Positions 8,291 to 16,840 of a stretch of 64,000 nucleotides of DNA are shown in pieces. Each line of letters starts with the position of its first letter. The stretch's first letter is position 1. The DNA lies in NCBI GenBank assembly GCA_017613735.1, contig JAGADF010000008.1:248001-312000 (forward strand). Direction: 5' to 3'. Below the pieces are notes generated by a model. The model searched no databases. It saw nothing but the letters and a program-made list of their open reading frames with translations, and was not told the origin of the DNA. The DNA comes from Clostridia bacterium. Its GTDB lineage: Bacteria > Bacillota > Clostridia > Oscillospirales > Acutalibacteraceae. Position numbers and translations under genes: made by a program.

Positions 8291-9331
8291 TCAAACTATT
8301 TTTCCGTAGTAATATATCGCCGCGCCGATAACCGCGCCGATGAGATTAATTATTGTGAAAACGATTACTATCTTTGTTTCTTTCCAGCCGCTCATTTCAA
8401 AATGGTGATGAATAGGAGCCATTTTGAAAATGCGCTTGCCGTGAGTGATTTTGAAATAGCCTATCTGAATAACGTCCGACATACCCTCTATTACATAGAT
8501 TATGCCGATAAAGAGAAGAATAATCGGACAGTCAATCATATATGCGAGCGCGACCACAAGTCCGCCCAAGAACATTGAGCCCGTGTCACCCATCATTACC
8601 TTCGCGGGATGCCAGTTCCAGATTAAATAACCGAGACAGCCGCCGAAGAGAGCCGAAGCGACAATTCCCATTCCGAAGAACGAATGAAGAACGGCTATGA
8701 TTATAAAGCCGACTGACGCCGCCGCGGTAACCGAAGCGCAGAGTCCGTCAACGCCGTCGGTAAAGTTGACCGCATTGATACCGCCGTAGATTACGCAGAT
8801 ACCGAAAATGAAGAAGAACCAGCCCAAATCGACGTTTCCGACAAAAGGAATATACATATAATGCGCGCCGCACTGATAAAGAGTCGCGAGATATGCAAGT
8901 GAAATTACAAGCTGGGGAATTGTTTTCTGAATAATCGAAAGTCCCTTGTTGCGCTTTTTTACGACCTTGATATAGTCGTCAAGAAAACCTATTGCGCCGA
9001 AACCTACCGCGAGAAGAATGCCCGCATAAACCTTGATTTTATTTATGGCTGCGGCGCCCGTCCACGATACGGCAATCGGTCTCATAATGTCGTTTCCCAT
9101 TACTCGTGCGACAATTACGGTTACGGCAACGGAAACAATTGTGGAAATGATGAACATAAGTCCGCCCATTACGGGTGTGCCCTGCTTCGACTTGTGCCAG
9201 GCGGGACCTATATCGAGAATGGTCTGACCGAATTTAAGCTTGCGAAGCCACGGAATGAGAACAAATCCGAGCAGAAAAGCGACAACGAAGCTTATAAGAG
9301 CCGTCAGCGCCATAAAGATATATTCATTCAT
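8291..9331 (-). CDS. mraY: phospho-MurNAc-pentapeptide transferase
   Basis: Transfers phospho-MurNAc-pentapeptide to undecaprenyl phosphate, making lipid I at the inner face of the membrane. It is a 346-residue polytopic enzyme. DDYIKVVKKRNKGL carries the DD motif, NAVNFTDGVDGLC the Mg/nucleotide-binding Asp, and FKMAPIHHHFEMSGWKE the histidine cluster typical of MraY. The start overlaps the end of murF by 8 bp. Confidence 0.97.
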   Translation of the reverse strand: MNEYIFMALTALISFVVAFLLGFVLIPWLRKLKFGQTILDIGPAWHKSKQGTPVMGGLMFIISTIVSVAVTVIVARVMGNDIMRPIAVSWTGAAAINKIKVYAGILLAVGFGAIGFLDDYIKVVKKRNKGLSIIQKTIPQLVISLAYLATLYQCGAHYMYIPFVGNVDLGWFFFIFGICVIYGGINAVNFTDGVDGLCASVTAAASVGFIIIAVLHSFFGMGIVASALFGGCLGYLIWNWHPAKVMMGDTGSMFLGGLVVALAYMIDCPIILLFIGIIYVIEGMSDVIQIGYFKITHGKRIFKMAPIHHHFEMSGWKETKIVIVFTIINLIGAVIGAAIYYYGKIV

Positions 9332-10682
9332 TATAATTCCACTCCCCGTAGAGATTATTTATTACTTCCTCAAGCTTCATTCCCCTGCTCGCCTTAAAGA
9401 GAACTACGTCGCCTTCTTTAAGTACGGCAAGAAGCTTTTCGGTTAATTCATCCTTCGTTTCGAAAGAAAAACATTCGGTTTTTCCGTTCGTTACCGCCGA
9501 GGCGGTATTTTTACTCAGCTCGCCGTATGTCAGAAGCATATCTATACCTTTTTCGCTGAGGTATTTTCCGACGTCTGCGTGAAGCTCTGCCGAACGCTCG
9601 CCCAGTTCAAGCATATCGCCGAGAACGGCGATTTTTCTTTTGCCGTTAAGAGCGAGAAGCGTATCTACCGCCGCCTTTTGCGAATCGGGACTTGCGTTAT
9701 AGCAGTCCTCGACAACGGTTATTCCGTTAACGTTTTTAATACGCTGTCTCATACCGGCGGGCGTATATTTCGAAAGTCCCTGCGCGATTTTTTCGGGCGC
9801 TATACCGTGACAAACGCCTACCGTAAACGCCGCGAGCGCGTCATAGACGTTATGAAGCCCGACAGTCGGGATTGTGACCTTTTGCGTTTTTCCGTCGAAA
9901 TGAACGGTAAACGAGGTGCTTTCTCCGTTCTGGACAATATCGGTCGCCAGAACGTCGTTTTCAGGATTATTTATACCGTAAAAGAGGATTTTATAGCCGT
10001 CTTTTTTGACTGTAATAAGCTTGTCGTCGTCGCCGTTAAGGGCGGCGTAAGAACCGGTTTTAAGTCCTTCGAATATCTCGCATTTCGCCTTTAAAATTCC
10101 GTCGCGCGAGCCAAGAAATTCAATGTGAGACACGCCTATATTCGTTATTACCGCCATAGTCGGCAGGCAGGTATTCGTAAGGCGTGAAATTTCGCCGAAA
10201 TGGTTCATTCCCATTTCAATAACCGCCGCCTCGGTTTTTTCGTCAAGCGAAAAAAGAGTGGTCGGAAGTCCGATTTCGTTATTGAGATTTCCCTGAGTTT
10301 TAAGCGTATTGTACTTTTCGCTCAAAACCGAAAAAATCATTTCCTTTGTAGTAGTTTTTCCTACCGAACCCGTAAGTCCGACAACGGGAATATCGAATTT
10401 AAGGCGGTACATCCTTGCTATATCAAGAAGCGCCTTATGAGTGCTTTCAACTCTTAAAACGGGAACGGAACATTCAATGTCCTTTTCGCTGACAATTGCC
10501 GCCGCGCCGCCTTCTGCCGCCTGTGCGGCAAAGTCGTGAGCGTCAAAACGCTCGCCCCTTAAGCAGATGAAAAGACAGCCTTTTTCTATTTTTCTCGTAT
10601 CGGTTGAAACCGACGTTATCAAAGCGTCGCTTTCGATTTCAGTTCCGAGACAGTCTGCTATTTCACGAAGCTTCAGTTTCAT
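9324..10682 (-). CDS. murF: UDP-MurNAc-tripeptide D-Ala-D-Ala ligase
   Basis: ATP-dependent Mur ligase that adds D-Ala-D-Ala to the UDP-MurNAc tripeptide. The P-loop GLTGSVGKTTTKEMI lies at about residue 105, and EMGMNHFGEI and NCYNASPDS are Mur-ligase signatures. The protein has 452 residues, the family norm. Its 5' end overlaps the 3' end of murE by 20 bp. Confidence 0.96.
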   Translation of the reverse strand: MKLKLREIADCLGTEIESDALITSVSTDTRKIEKGCLFICLRGERFDAHDFAAQAAEGGAAAIVSEKDIECSVPVLRVESTHKALLDIARMYRLKFDIPVVGLTGSVGKTTTKEMIFSVLSEKYNTLKTQGNLNNEIGLPTTLFSLDEKTEAAVIEMGMNHFGEISRLTNTCLPTMAVITNIGVSHIEFLGSRDGILKAKCEIFEGLKTGSYAALNGDDDKLITVKKDGYKILFYGINNPENDVLATDIVQNGESTSFTVHFDGKTQKVTIPTVGLHNVYDALAAFTVGVCHGIAPEKIAQGLSKYTPAGMRQRIKNVNGITVVEDCYNASPDSQKAAVDTLLALNGKRKIAVLGDMLELGERSAELHADVGKYLSEKGIDMLLTYGELSKNTASAVTNGKTECFSFETKDELTEKLLAVLKEGDVVLFKASRGMKLEEVINNLYGEWNYNE

Positions 10683-12105
10683 TGAGAATTTCCTTTACTA
10701 TTTCCCTTTCGTCATAGTGAATCTTACCGTCCGAAAGAACCTGATAGGTTTCGTGTCCCTTGCCGCAAAGAAGAACTACGTCGTCCTTTCTCGCTTCCTT
10801 AAGAGCGTAACGGATAGCCTCCGTCCTGTCGGTAATTCTTACGACCTTCGCCTTGCTTTCGGTCATTCCCGCGACAATCTGGTCAATAATCGCGTCGGGG
10901 TCCTCGGTACGCGGATTATCGCTTGTTACAACCGCGACGTCGGAAAGCTCGCCCGCAATTTTACCCATAACGGGGCGTTTCGTACTGTCTCTGTCGCCGC
11001 CGCAGCCGAATACCGTTATAATTCTCGCTTCGGATACCTCGCGCATAGCGCTTATAACGTTTTCAAGTCCGTCGGGCGTGTGCGCGTAATCAATAATAAC
11101 CGTATATTCCGTTTCCGTAGGAACAATTTCAACTCTGCCGGGTACTCCCATACAGATTCGAAGAGCCGAAAGAACGGACGAAAATTCAAAGCCGAGCTCG
11201 GTAAGACAGATTACCGCGCCCATTGAATTGTAAACGGTAAAGCCGCCGGGAATATTGACGTTGGCTCTGCCGATATTATCTTTTCCCACAAGGTCATACT
11301 GAACTCTCGAGGGCTTATGAACTATATTTTTAGCCGTATAATCGGCAAAATCGCTCTTTACCGAGAAGGTCGTCACCTCGCACGAGGTGCCCTTGACCAT
11401 ATAATCCGACGCGCTGTCGTCGGCGTTGATAATCGCCTTGTCGCTCATTTCGAAAAGCCTGCGCTTTGAAGCCATATAGTTTTCAACCGAGCCGTGATAG
11501 TCGAGGTGGTCCTGCGTGAGATTCGTGAAAATCGCCGCGTCGAAACGGCAACCGTCAACCCTTCCCTGAGCAAGAGCCTGAGAGGAAACCTCCATAACGC
11601 AGTATTTGCAGTTATCGTAAACCATTTCGCTGAAAAGCTTCTGCAAATCCTTGCTGTCGGGGGTTGTAAGAGAAGCCTCGTATTCCTTTTCGCCGACGCA
11701 GTTTTTAACCGTACCGACAAGTCCTACCTTTTCGCCGAGCGTTTCAAGGATGCTCTTTATGATAAACGTAGTCGTGGTTTTTCCGTTTGTGCCCGTAACG
11801 CCGATAAGATGAAGCTTCGACGAGGGGTTTCCGAAATACGCCGCACATATTTTCGAATATGCGGAACGGGTATTTTCAACTATGATTTCGTTTTCGACGC
11901 CCACGCTGTGCTCGCAGATTACCGCCGCGGCTCCGAGAGTCTGAGCCTTTGAAGCTACGGTATGGCCGTCAAATCTTCCGCCCTTTATGCATACGAACAC
12001 GCAGCCCTCAACGATTTCGGAGGATTTATCCGTTACCGAGATAACCTCTCTGTCCTCAAAGGTGCTGTTCGTTTCAATATCCTTTAATAATTCGCTGAGT
12101 TTCAT
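10663..12105 (-). CDS. murE: UDP-MurNAc-dipeptide meso-diaminopimelate ligase
   Basis: Adds the third stem-peptide residue. The P-loop GVTGTNGKTTTTFII and the YAHTPDGLENV and GCGGDRDSTKRP blocks are typical. The substrate-binding motif reads TSDNPRTEDP; DNPR is the signature for meso-diaminopimelate enzymes, whereas lysine enzymes differ here. The cell wall is therefore predicted to be of the mDAP type. It has 480 residues and starts after a GGGAGTAAG site 21 bases downstream of the spoVD-side gap. Confidence 0.95.
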   Translation of the reverse strand: MKLSELLKDIETNSTFEDREVISVTDKSSEIVEGCVFVCIKGGRFDGHTVASKAQTLGAAAVICEHSVGVENEIIVENTRSAYSKICAAYFGNPSSKLHLIGVTGTNGKTTTTFIIKSILETLGEKVGLVGTVKNCVGEKEYEASLTTPDSKDLQKLFSEMVYDNCKYCVMEVSSQALAQGRVDGCRFDAAIFTNLTQDHLDYHGSVENYMASKRRLFEMSDKAIINADDSASDYMVKGTSCEVTTFSVKSDFADYTAKNIVHKPSRVQYDLVGKDNIGRANVNIPGGFTVYNSMGAVICLTELGFEFSSVLSALRICMGVPGRVEIVPTETEYTVIIDYAHTPDGLENVISAMREVSEARIITVFGCGGDRDSTKRPVMGKIAGELSDVAVVTSDNPRTEDPDAIIDQIVAGMTESKAKVVRITDRTEAIRYALKEARKDDVVLLCGKGHETYQVLSDGKIHYDEREIVKEILNETEAS

Positions 12106-12126
12106 TTTCTTACTCCCATTGAATTT

Positions 12127-14499
12127 TTATCCGTCAACAACATTAACGTTGGATTTAAAGTAAACCGTGATAACAGTTCCGATTTCGGCTTTCGTTCCCG
12201 CCTCGACGCTCTGACGGTAGGAAACTACCTCGCCGTTATTGTACGTCGCGCCGATAATCTTGATATTAAAGCCGTTGTCGACCGCGTAACGGTTGACCTG
12301 ACTTATGGTCATACCCGTAAGATTCGGCACCTCAGCCTTAAGAGCCGAAGAATCCTGCTCAGTATAGACGACTATTACGCCGTCCGCGGGAAGCGAGGAA
12401 TTGGGCGAAGGCATCTGGGAAATGACCGTCTCGCCGTCACCGACTACCTTTATGCTGAAGCCTGCCGAGGAAACCTCGTTCTTAGCGGCAGAAACAGTTT
12501 TACCGACTACCGACGGAGCCGTCTTTGTAATCTTCGCAAGCTCTTCGTCCGTATACTGAGCCTCGACATTGAGGTATACGAGTGTTTTTTCAAATATTGA
12601 GCCGACTATCGGAGCGGCAATCGCGCCGCCGCCGTGCTCACCCTCGGGCTCGTCGATGGCGACAAGCACCGCTATTTTCGGATTGTCCGCAGGCGCGAAG
12701 CCGGAGAATGAAGCTATGTACTTTTCCTCTGCTTCATTGGTCAGTTTCTCGGAGGTACCGGTCTTACCCGCTACGCGGTAACCCGCAACGTAGGCGTTTT
12801 TACCCGTACCGTGAGAAACAACCTCTTCCATAATTGAAGCAACCTGTTTCGAAGTCTTTTCGCTGATAACCTGACGGCGGACAACGGGTTTCGTTTCGGT
12901 AATGGTATTGCCGTCGGCGTCAATTGTCTTTGCGACGACATACGGTCTCATAAGCTTACCGCCGTTGGCTATGCAGGAAATGCCCGTTATCATCTGTATC
13001 GGGCTTATCTGGAAGGTCTGGCCGAATGAGCTTGAAGAAAGCTCGGGAAGGTTGAGCCCTTCAAGCGTGTGGTAAGTAACCCCGGCTTTCGGCGTTACCT
13101 CACCGGGGAGGTCAATGCCGGTTTTTTCGGTAAAGCCGAAAGCCTCAAAGTACTTGTAAAAAAGCTTTGCGCCCATCTTCTGTCCTATGGTGATGAAGAA
13201 CGGGTTGCACGAATTCATAAGGCCCTGCGCCAATGTTTCGGTGCCGTGGCCTGACGTCTTCCAGCATTTTATGTAATGGTCGGCAACCTGAATACCGCCG
13301 ACGCAGGTATAGCTTGTATTTTCGTCAACTACGCCCTCTTCAAGAGCTGCGGAAAGGACGTAGGTTTTAAATACCGAGCCGGGCTCGTAAGTATCGCTTA
13401 TTACCCTGTTGCGCCACTGTGCGAAAAGCGCGTTGAGATAATTCTCGTTTTCCCTGATTTTCTTTTGCTGAGCGGCCGTAAGAGTGCGTGCAGCCTCCTG
13501 CTTTTTGTCGGTTTTTTCTTCCGCGTTCTCTTCCGCCTGCTCGGTTTCGGGCTCGGTTGTCTCTTCTTCGGTTTCCTCCGCTTCGTCTTCGGAATCCTCA
13601 AGAAGTTCGTCAATGAGCTTTGAATTCTGAATCGTCCTCGGGTCATTGAGGTCATAGCCCGGCATTGTCGACATGGCAAGTATTGCGCCGGTGTCGACCT
13701 CCATAACTATTCCGTAGGCGTTCATCGCCTTATGGTCGATTATCGCCTGGGAAAGAGCTTCCTCAAGGTAATACTGAATCGTTTCGTCAATCGTGAGTAC
13801 AACGCCTACGCCCTGCTGAGCCTCATAAACGGTTTCGTAATCGGTGCCTATAGCTTCGTTTCTGCCGTTCTTTGAGGTGATTCTTCTGCCCTCAACGCCC
13901 GTGAGCACGTCGTTATACTCCTGCTCAACGCCGCCGCTGCCTTCGCCGTCGGCATTGACAAAGCCGATTACGGATGAAGCAAAGCTGCTGTACGGATAAT
14001 AGCGTTTGGAGTCCTCGTCAATACCGATAACTTCCTGAAAATCGTATTTGCTTCGGAATTCAACTACCTTTTCCTTAGGTTCCTTTTCAACCTGACCTTT
14101 AATCTTTACGTAACCCGAATCGTGATTCGAGAGGTCCTTTCTCAGTTCTTTCTCGTCAACGCCGAGAATTTCGCCGAGGTTAGCCACAAGGATTTCGATT
14201 TTTTCCTCGGCGGTTTTTCCGCCGTTCTTGTCGTCATTAATTTTTGAGGGAACGGCGTAAATAAGCCAGGTTGACGCGCTCTGGGCGAGAACCTTCATAT
14301 TCGCGTCGTAAATAGCGCCTCTGCCGGCAGAAATAACGCTGTCGCTCAGCTGCCGTCTCTCCGCCTTATAGCGAAGCTCCTCACCCCTATACAGAGAAAG
14401 ATAGCCGACCCGAACAATGACCGCAAGAACACCGACGGTCATAACCAGGGCAGCTACTATTGCGCGCGCGCTCAGGCGCATTGAATGTTTGTTGGCCAT
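12127..14499 (-). CDS. spoVD: class B PBP with PASTA domains (SpoVD/FtsI type)
   Basis: Transpeptidase that cross-links peptidoglycan, anchored by one N-terminal helix (about residues 10-35) with the enzyme outside. The PBP dimerisation domain spans about 50-230. The transpeptidase carries SVFK (SxxK, about residue 373), SCN (SxN) and AGKTGTSEK (KTG, about 580). Two C-terminal PASTA domains follow (about 660-720 and 725-785). An acidic stretch of about 40 residues, rich in E/T/D and including EETEEETTEPETEQAEEN, is inserted at about 300-343, just before the SxxK helix. ATG 14499 follows GGAG at a spacing of 11; the GTG at 14511 overlaps that site. PASTA domains favour SpoVD or PBP2B over plain FtsI. 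Confidence 0.93.
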   Translation of the reverse strand: MANKHSMRLSARAIVAALVMTVGVLAVIVRVGYLSLYRGEELRYKAERRQLSDSVISAGRGAIYDANMKVLAQSASTWLIYAVPSKINDDKNGGKTAEEKIEILVANLGEILGVDEKELRKDLSNHDSGYVKIKGQVEKEPKEKVVEFRSKYDFQEVIGIDEDSKRYYPYSSFASSVIGFVNADGEGSGGVEQEYNDVLTGVEGRRITSKNGRNEAIGTDYETVYEAQQGVGVVLTIDETIQYYLEEALSQAIIDHKAMNAYGIVMEVDTGAILAMSTMPGYDLNDPRTIQNSKLIDELLEDSEDEAEETEEETTEPETEQAEENAEEKTDKKQEAARTLTAAQQKKIRENENYLNALFAQWRNRVISDTYEPGSVFKTYVLSAALEEGVVDENTSYTCVGGIQVADHYIKCWKTSGHGTETLAQGLMNSCNPFFITIGQKMGAKLFYKYFEAFGFTEKTGIDLPGEVTPKAGVTYHTLEGLNLPELSSSSFGQTFQISPIQMITGISCIANGGKLMRPYVVAKTIDADGNTITETKPVVRRQVISEKTSKQVASIMEEVVSHGTGKNAYVAGYRVAGKTGTSEKLTNEAEEKYIASFSGFAPADNPKIAVLVAIDEPEGEHGGGAIAAPIVGSIFEKTLVYLNVEAQYTDEELAKITKTAPSVVGKTVSAAKNEVSSAGFSIKVVGDGETVISQMPSPNSSLPADGVIVVYTEQDSSALKAEVPNLTGMTISQVNRYAVDNGFNIKIIGATYNNGEVVSYRQSVEAGTKAEIGTVITVYFKSNVNVVDG

Positions 14500-14574
14500 A
14501 GAAAAAAACACTCCGTAAGCAGGTGAAAAAACGACTTATTTTCAAGAAAAAATGTTCACCATAATTCCAAAACA

Positions 14575-14600
14575 ACGAGAGTTGATGCGTCAACCCTCGT
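14575..14600 (-). terminator. attenuator-like hairpin between ftsL and spoVD
   Basis: An 11-bp stem with one G-U pair and loop CGCA lies in the 122-bp gap between ftsL and spoVD, followed on the minus strand by TTGTTTTGG. The U-tract is short, so it would be a partial terminator or an RNA-stability element that lowers spoVD relative to the genes before it. Confidence 0.5.
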
Positions 14601-14621
14601 CGATATAATTGTATTTAAAAA

Positions 14622-15188
14622 TCAGTTCCCGTATTCGCCGATTTGTATTTTTTGTGAAGTTTTATTGCTCTCGGCTTCGTCCGGCTTATTGTCCGGATTT
14701 ACTCTGAGAGTTTTATTTCCCGAAAGAATAACCTTGTCCTCGCCGGAAAGGTCGATATATTCAACCTGTCCCGATTCGATTTTAACCATTCCGAGCGTAT
14801 TTACCGCGTAGTCCTCAACTTTGTCGATTGAGATAATGGAATTGAGCTCCATCTGAAGCCTTACGGTTTCGCTTCTGGTCTCTTCAAGGGTTTTTTCGGT
14901 TCTCGCTATCTGACGGTTTACGTTGTCGAGCTTTGCCTGCATATAGATAAGCATGCCCAGCACCGCAAGCAGGACGAAGAGAATAACTCCCGCCTTGACA
15001 ACCGAATTCTTCTGAACATAAGAGGGAACTATATTTATTTTTGACTTTCTCCTGTTATTGACGACAACGCGCATCTGAGGCTTCTTTTCCTCGCGCTTTT
15101 TGGGCGCGGTGCTGATATTGGCAGTCGTGCCCGTCTTCATCTCGAACAAAGAGAAATCGTATTGACTTTTAGAAACGGGGTAAGCCAT
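14622..15188 (-). CDS. ftsL: cell division protein FtsL-like
   Basis: Bitopic protein of 188 residues. A long basic cytoplasmic region (about 1-65) is followed by one membrane helix (SVVKAGVILFVLLAVLGMLIY, about 62-82). Then comes a coiled coil (KLDNVNRQIARTEKTLEETRSETVRLQMEL) and the FtsL/DivIC-type end IDKVEDYAVNTLGMVKIE. FtsL works with DivIC and FtsQ to recruit the septal synthase. Position between rsmH and the PBP gene is diagnostic. The cytoplasmic region is longer than in many FtsL proteins. It starts 1 base after the rsmH stop. Confidence 0.88.
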   Translation of the reverse strand: MAYPVSKSQYDFSLFEMKTGTTANISTAPKKREEKKPQMRVVVNNRRKSKINIVPSYVQKNSVVKAGVILFVLLAVLGMLIYMQAKLDNVNRQIARTEKTLEETRSETVRLQMELNSIISIDKVEDYAVNTLGMVKIESGQVEYIDLSGEDKVILSGNKTLRVNPDNKPDEAESNKTSQKIQIGEYGN

Positions 15189-15189
15189 A

Positions 15190-16116
15190 TTATTTCTCCC
15201 TTTCTTTCAACTTCCTCACAGCACGAAGCGTCGCGCTGCGACTTCTCGGATTTAAGTCAAGCTCCTCCTGCGAGGGCTTTTTGTTTTTGAATAAAAGTTC
15301 GCCTGACGGGGTTTTGCCGCATACGCATACGGGAAAGTCCCTCGGGCAGGTACAGCCCTGACAGTAGGAAGCAAACCTTTGTTTAACCATTCTGTCCTCA
15401 AGCGAATGGAAGGTGATGACAGCAAGCACTCCGCCTTCATTAAGGGCGTCGAACATTTCATCAAGCGAAACGGACAGCTTTTCAAGCTCGCCGTTGACTT
15501 CGATACGAAGCGCCTGAAACGTGCGCCTTGCGGGGTGCGAGTCCCTCATAGCCTTCATCGGCATTGATTTTTTTATGATATCCACCAGTTCAAAGGTGGT
15601 TTCAATTCTTTTTTCGGCTCTTGCCTTTACGATATTCGAGGCAATGCTTCTTGCATATTTCTCCTCGCCGTAGTCGCGGATTATTCTTGCAAGCTCGTTT
15701 TCGGGCAGCGTGTTCACCAAATCCGCAGCCGAAGTTCCGCTTTTGCTCATGCGCATATCAAGCGGCGCGTCCTTATGAAAGGAAAATCCCCTTTCGGCAG
15801 TGTCGAGCTGAAACGAGCTGACACCGAGGTCGGCGAGAATACCGTCCGCCTTTCTTCCGTTCAATACGGAAGAGATATTATCGAATGTATCGTTTACGAT
15901 TTCGACATTGTCAAAATCCCTGAATCTTTCTTTAAGAACCTCAATCGCGTCCGGGTCGCGGTCAATGGCTACGAGCCTTCCGCCTTTAAGCCTTTTAAGT
16001 ATTTCAGCCGAATGTCCGCCGCCGCCCGCGGTGCAGTCGACGTAAAGACCGTTCTCCTTAACCGAGAGGGCGTCAATCGACTCATCCTTAAGTACGCTGA
16101 AATGTGAAAACTCCAT
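15190..16116 (-). CDS. rsmH: 16S rRNA m4C1402 methyltransferase
   Basis: SAM-dependent enzyme that N4-methylates C1402 of 16S rRNA. HFSVLKDESID at the N-terminus, the SAM loop DCTAGGGGHSAEIL, GILADLGVSSFQLD and the C-terminal RSRSATLRAVRK are typical. It has 308 residues. No clear Shine-Dalgarno is visible and it lies 6 bases after the mraZ stop, suggesting translational coupling. Confidence 0.97.
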   Translation of the reverse strand: MEFSHFSVLKDESIDALSVKENGLYVDCTAGGGGHSAEILKRLKGGRLVAIDRDPDAIEVLKERFRDFDNVEIVNDTFDNISSVLNGRKADGILADLGVSSFQLDTAERGFSFHKDAPLDMRMSKSGTSAADLVNTLPENELARIIRDYGEEKYARSIASNIVKARAEKRIETTFELVDIIKKSMPMKAMRDSHPARRTFQALRIEVNGELEKLSVSLDEMFDALNEGGVLAVITFHSLEDRMVKQRFASYCQGCTCPRDFPVCVCGKTPSGELLFKNKKPSQEELDLNPRSRSATLRAVRKLKEREK

Positions 16117-16122
16117 AGACTA

Positions 16123-16530
16123 TCAGAAATGAATCTTGGGATAGGTTTCTCTCTGTTCCCTCGCCTTCGCCATATGCTCTTCGCGGGTTGCCTTATCCCA
16201 TATCTCGACACGTTTACCTACGCCGGCCACGACGACCTCTTTAGTCAGGTTCGCGTATTTGCACAGCTCGGTTTTAAGTGTGATTCTTCCCTGCTTGTCC
16301 ACCTCGACATTGACGACGTCTTCAAAGATAACTCGCTGCATATCAAGGTTGTCGGAAGCGATAATCTCCTCGCAAAGCTCGTCCCACTTTTCGTTCGAAT
16401 AAGCGAAGAGTACCGGCTCGGGGCCTTTACAGATAACGAAAGTATCGCCTAAACCATCGCGAAGTTTAGACGGTATGAAAAGACGCTTTTTAGCATCAAG
16501 TGAATGATTGTGAACACCGCCGAATGCCAC
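16123..16530 (-). CDS. mraZ: transcriptional regulator MraZ
   Basis: AbrB-like DNA-binding protein that regulates the division and cell-wall operon. Two MraZ repeats are visible: HNHSLDAKKRLFIPSKLRDG near residue 6 and VEVDKQGRITLKTELCKYA near residue 80. I start at GTG 16530 because AAAGGAG lies 8 bases upstream and VAFGGVHNHSLDAK matches where MraZ proteins begin. A longer reading to 16641 would run through the promoter. The product is 135 residues, close to the family's usual 140-150. Upstream, three GGGA repeats at 10-bp steps form a likely binding site for this protein. Confidence 0.93.
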   Translation of the reverse strand: MAFGGVHNHSLDAKKRLFIPSKLRDGLGDTFVICKGPEPVLFAYSNEKWDELCEEIIASDNLDMQRVIFEDVVNVEVDKQGRITLKTELCKYANLTKEVVVAGVGKRVEIWDKATREEHMAKAREQRETYPKIHF

Positions 16531-16578
16531 GTCCTTCTCTCCTTTCGTTTCAAATTCCGAAAAAGGTGTGGGAATTAA

Positions 16579-16602
16579 TCCCTTTTCATCCCTTTTTCTC
16601 CC
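16579..16602 (-). promoter_or_regulatory. candidate MraZ operator, three GGGA repeats
   Basis: On the plus strand TCCC occurs at 16579-16582, 16589-16592 and 16599-16602, that is GGGA three times on the minus strand with exactly 10-bp spacing. They sit just at and after the expected transcription start and before mraZ. Known MraZ sites are three short G-rich direct repeats (TGGG-type in E. coli) at about 10-bp steps in front of mraZ. Confidence 0.65.
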
Positions 16603-16612
16603 CTGTGCTACC

Positions 16613-16641
16613 ATTATATATGCAAAAGTCTTTTCCGTCAA
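16613..16641 (-). promoter_or_regulatory. main promoter of the division and cell-wall cluster
   Basis: On the minus strand: TTGACG at 16636-16641, 17-bp spacer, perfect TATAAT at 16613-16618. The start of transcription would be near 16605, giving a leader of about 75 bases that carries the G-rich repeats. Confidence 0.8.
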
Positions 16642-16766
16642 TACTTTTTTTGAATATTTGTGCCAAAATTTTTTGTCTATTTTTGTAGAAAACTACCAAG
16701 GGTATTTGAGCGGATTTCAGAGACTATATATTGTGTTTTTTTATAAAAAATCCCGAAAAAATAAAA

Positions 16767-16790
16767 AAACAACCCCGCGCGGGATTGTTT
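16767..16790. terminator. hairpin insulating mscS from the mraZ promoter
   Basis: AAACAA/TTGTTT arms flank CCC-GCGC-GGG (one C-A mismatch), with A7 before and T5 after, so it could terminate in both directions. It lies between two divergent promoters and has no gene ending at it. It may block antisense or upstream read-through. Confidence 0.5.
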
Positions 16791-16840
16791 TTGCCGTCAA
16801 AAAAGTGTAATATATTATAAAAGGTATCGGAGGTGCGCTT

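Larger units (their letters stand above)
16531..16840. other. divergent intergenic region mraZ/mscS (310 bp)
   Basis: It holds the mraZ ribosome-binding site and GGGA repeats, the cluster promoter, an A/T-rich stretch (16642-16765), a GC-rich hairpin (16767-16790) and a weak mscS promoter (TTGCCG at 16791-16796, 16-bp spacer, TATTAT at 16813-16818). I see no further gene in it. Confidence 0.6.

Noticed and set aside
10567-11226. 219-codon plus-strand reading frame opposite murF-murE
   Set aside because: A long shadow frame caused by the codon bias of the real genes.
16531-16641. 37-codon N-terminal extension of MraZ
   Set aside because: It would translate through the -10 and -35 boxes; GTG 16530 has a strong ribosome-binding site and matches the family start.
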